A DNA stretch of 64,000 nucleotides, taken from Nostoc sp. T09 (lineage in GTDB: Bacteria > Cyanobacteriota > Cyanobacteriia > Cyanobacteriales > Nostocaceae). The notes below the pieces were generated by a model. The model was not told the origin of the DNA. It worked only from the letters and a program-made list of their open reading frames with translations, and ran no database searches. Position 1 is the first letter of the stretch. Each line of letters opens with the position of its first letter. The stretch is from positions 94,138 to 158,137 of the forward strand of contig NZ_MTAV01000014.1 in the NCBI RefSeq assembly GCF_002154695.1, written 5' to 3'. This document shows positions 63,580 through 64,000 of this stretch, in pieces. Made by a program: the position numbers and the translations under genes.

Positions 63580-64000
63580 ATGCAGACAAAAAAAGTCAGG
63601 CGATTAGCGATGTTGTTTGCAGTCATGCTAGTAATCAGCATCATCGCAGGTCATAGCCATTCTCTGAAAGCTGCCTCATCTTTAGGCAAGGACACGCTGA
63701 CGATGATAACTTCACCAGATTACCCACCTTATGAGTTTTATGATACTCAGGGTGGTGAAAGGCAAATCGTTGGCTTTGATATAGATATTGCCAAGAACCT
63801 AGCTCAAAAATTGGGGTTTAAACTCCAGGTCATGGAATCTGATTTTAATGGATTAATTCCCGCACTCCAAGCAAATCGAGCTGACTTTGTGATGGCGGGG
63901 ATGACTCCGACGCCAGAACGTCAGAAAAATGTGGATTTTTCTAATAACCCAAGTTGCGGGTTATCGAATGATGTGTGCTTGTCACCCCTCAACAATTTAT
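63580..64000 (+). CDS. Amino-acid ABC transporter substrate-binding protein, partial and possibly disrupted
   Basis: N-terminal part of a periplasmic amino-acid-binding protein (SBP_bac_3). ATG at 63580 with GGAG upstream; signal peptide (RLAMLFAVMLVISIIAG, cleaved near LKAA). Family motifs: MITSPDYPPYEFYD, VGFDIDIAKNLAQKLGFKLQVMESDFNGLIPALQANRADFVMAGMTPTPERQKNVDFS. After this residue (about 63,942) family similarity stops: the frame reads NNPSCGLSNDVCLSPLNN instead of the expected strand and hinge. The nearby AACCCAAGTTGCGGGTT could be an insertion-element end. The gene leaves the window, so disruption is not proven. Confidence 0.75.
   Translation, partial: MQTKKVRRLAMLFAVMLVISIIAGHSHSLKAASSLGKDTLTMITSPDYPPYEFYDTQGGERQIVGFDIDIAKNLAQKLGFKLQVMESDFNGLIPALQANRADFVMAGMTPTPERQKNVDFSNNPSCGLSNDVCLSPLNNL

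Overview
The window is a piece of a filamentous, probably heterocyst-forming cyanobacterial chromosome (Nostocales). Evidence: frequent HIP1 octamers (GCGATCGC, for example at 184-191), short heptamer-type tandem repeats between genes, and typical cyanobacterial genes: ycf34, a high-light-inducible (Hli) protein, a PedR-like regulator, the Npun_F0494, DUF1802 and DUF6391 families, a Nostoc-type phytochelatin synthase-like enzyme, GH57, and CHASE2 and GAF sensor kinases. No rRNA, tRNA or CRISPR array was seen.

Layout. 0-2 kb: a short threonyl-tRNA synthetase (minus strand) behind a long leader holding a sigma70-like promoter, two Thr-rich leader peptides and a hairpin after each. This reads as a tandem ribosome-mediated attenuator and is the most striking element here. 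2-5.6 kb: housekeeping genes (MBL-fold hydrolase, CCA-adding enzyme, ycf34, tsaB). 6-15.3 kb: a minus-strand cassette of two double-glycine precursor peptides, a C39-peptidase ABC exporter, an HlyD adaptor, a degenerate histidine kinase-like protein, a LuxR-type response regulator and a CHASE2 kinase. It looks like a secreted-peptide (bacteriocin or signal) system with its own signalling genes. 15.8-23 kb: argD, a K+ channel with RCK domains, a 1.3-kb gene-free stretch with direct repeats, a cation diffusion facilitator and a GH31 glucosidase. 23.7-30.9 kb: TPR protein, 5'-truncated phosphotransferase, GH18 protein lacking its catalytic Glu, fructokinase, PedR-like regulator, DUF6391 protein with a repeat inside its reading frame, and a glycosyltransferase. 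31-38.2 kb: a MITE-like palindromic element, Ser/Thr kinase, phosphate-binding-like protein, WD40 protein, Hli protein and alanine dehydrogenase.

38.3-43 kb is an accessory, possibly defensive segment: a 1079-residue NACHT NTPase followed by an Rpn/DUF4351 nuclease-like protein with 12-bp tandem repeats. 43-49.2 kb: a DrrAB-type ABC exporter, a secreted protein, peroxiredoxin Q, Npun_F0494, cobyric acid synthase and a 2Fe-2S ferredoxin. 49.3-52.1 kb: an AT-rich orphan with a PD-(D/E)XK-like motif, an EF-hand-like lipoprotein and a kilobase without a clear gene. 52.2-62.8 kb: aldo/keto reductase, DUF1802, gamma-glutamyltransferase beside a phytochelatin synthase-like protease (both act on gamma-glutamyl bonds), GH57, an Nfu Fe-S scaffold, a GAF histidine kinase and a ribbon-helix-helix-like protein. 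The window ends inside an amino-acid-binding protein gene whose frame stops resembling its family near 63,940, as if interrupted.

Starts were chosen by ribosome-binding sites and family alignment from memory. No database search was run, so family assignments rest on visible motifs.
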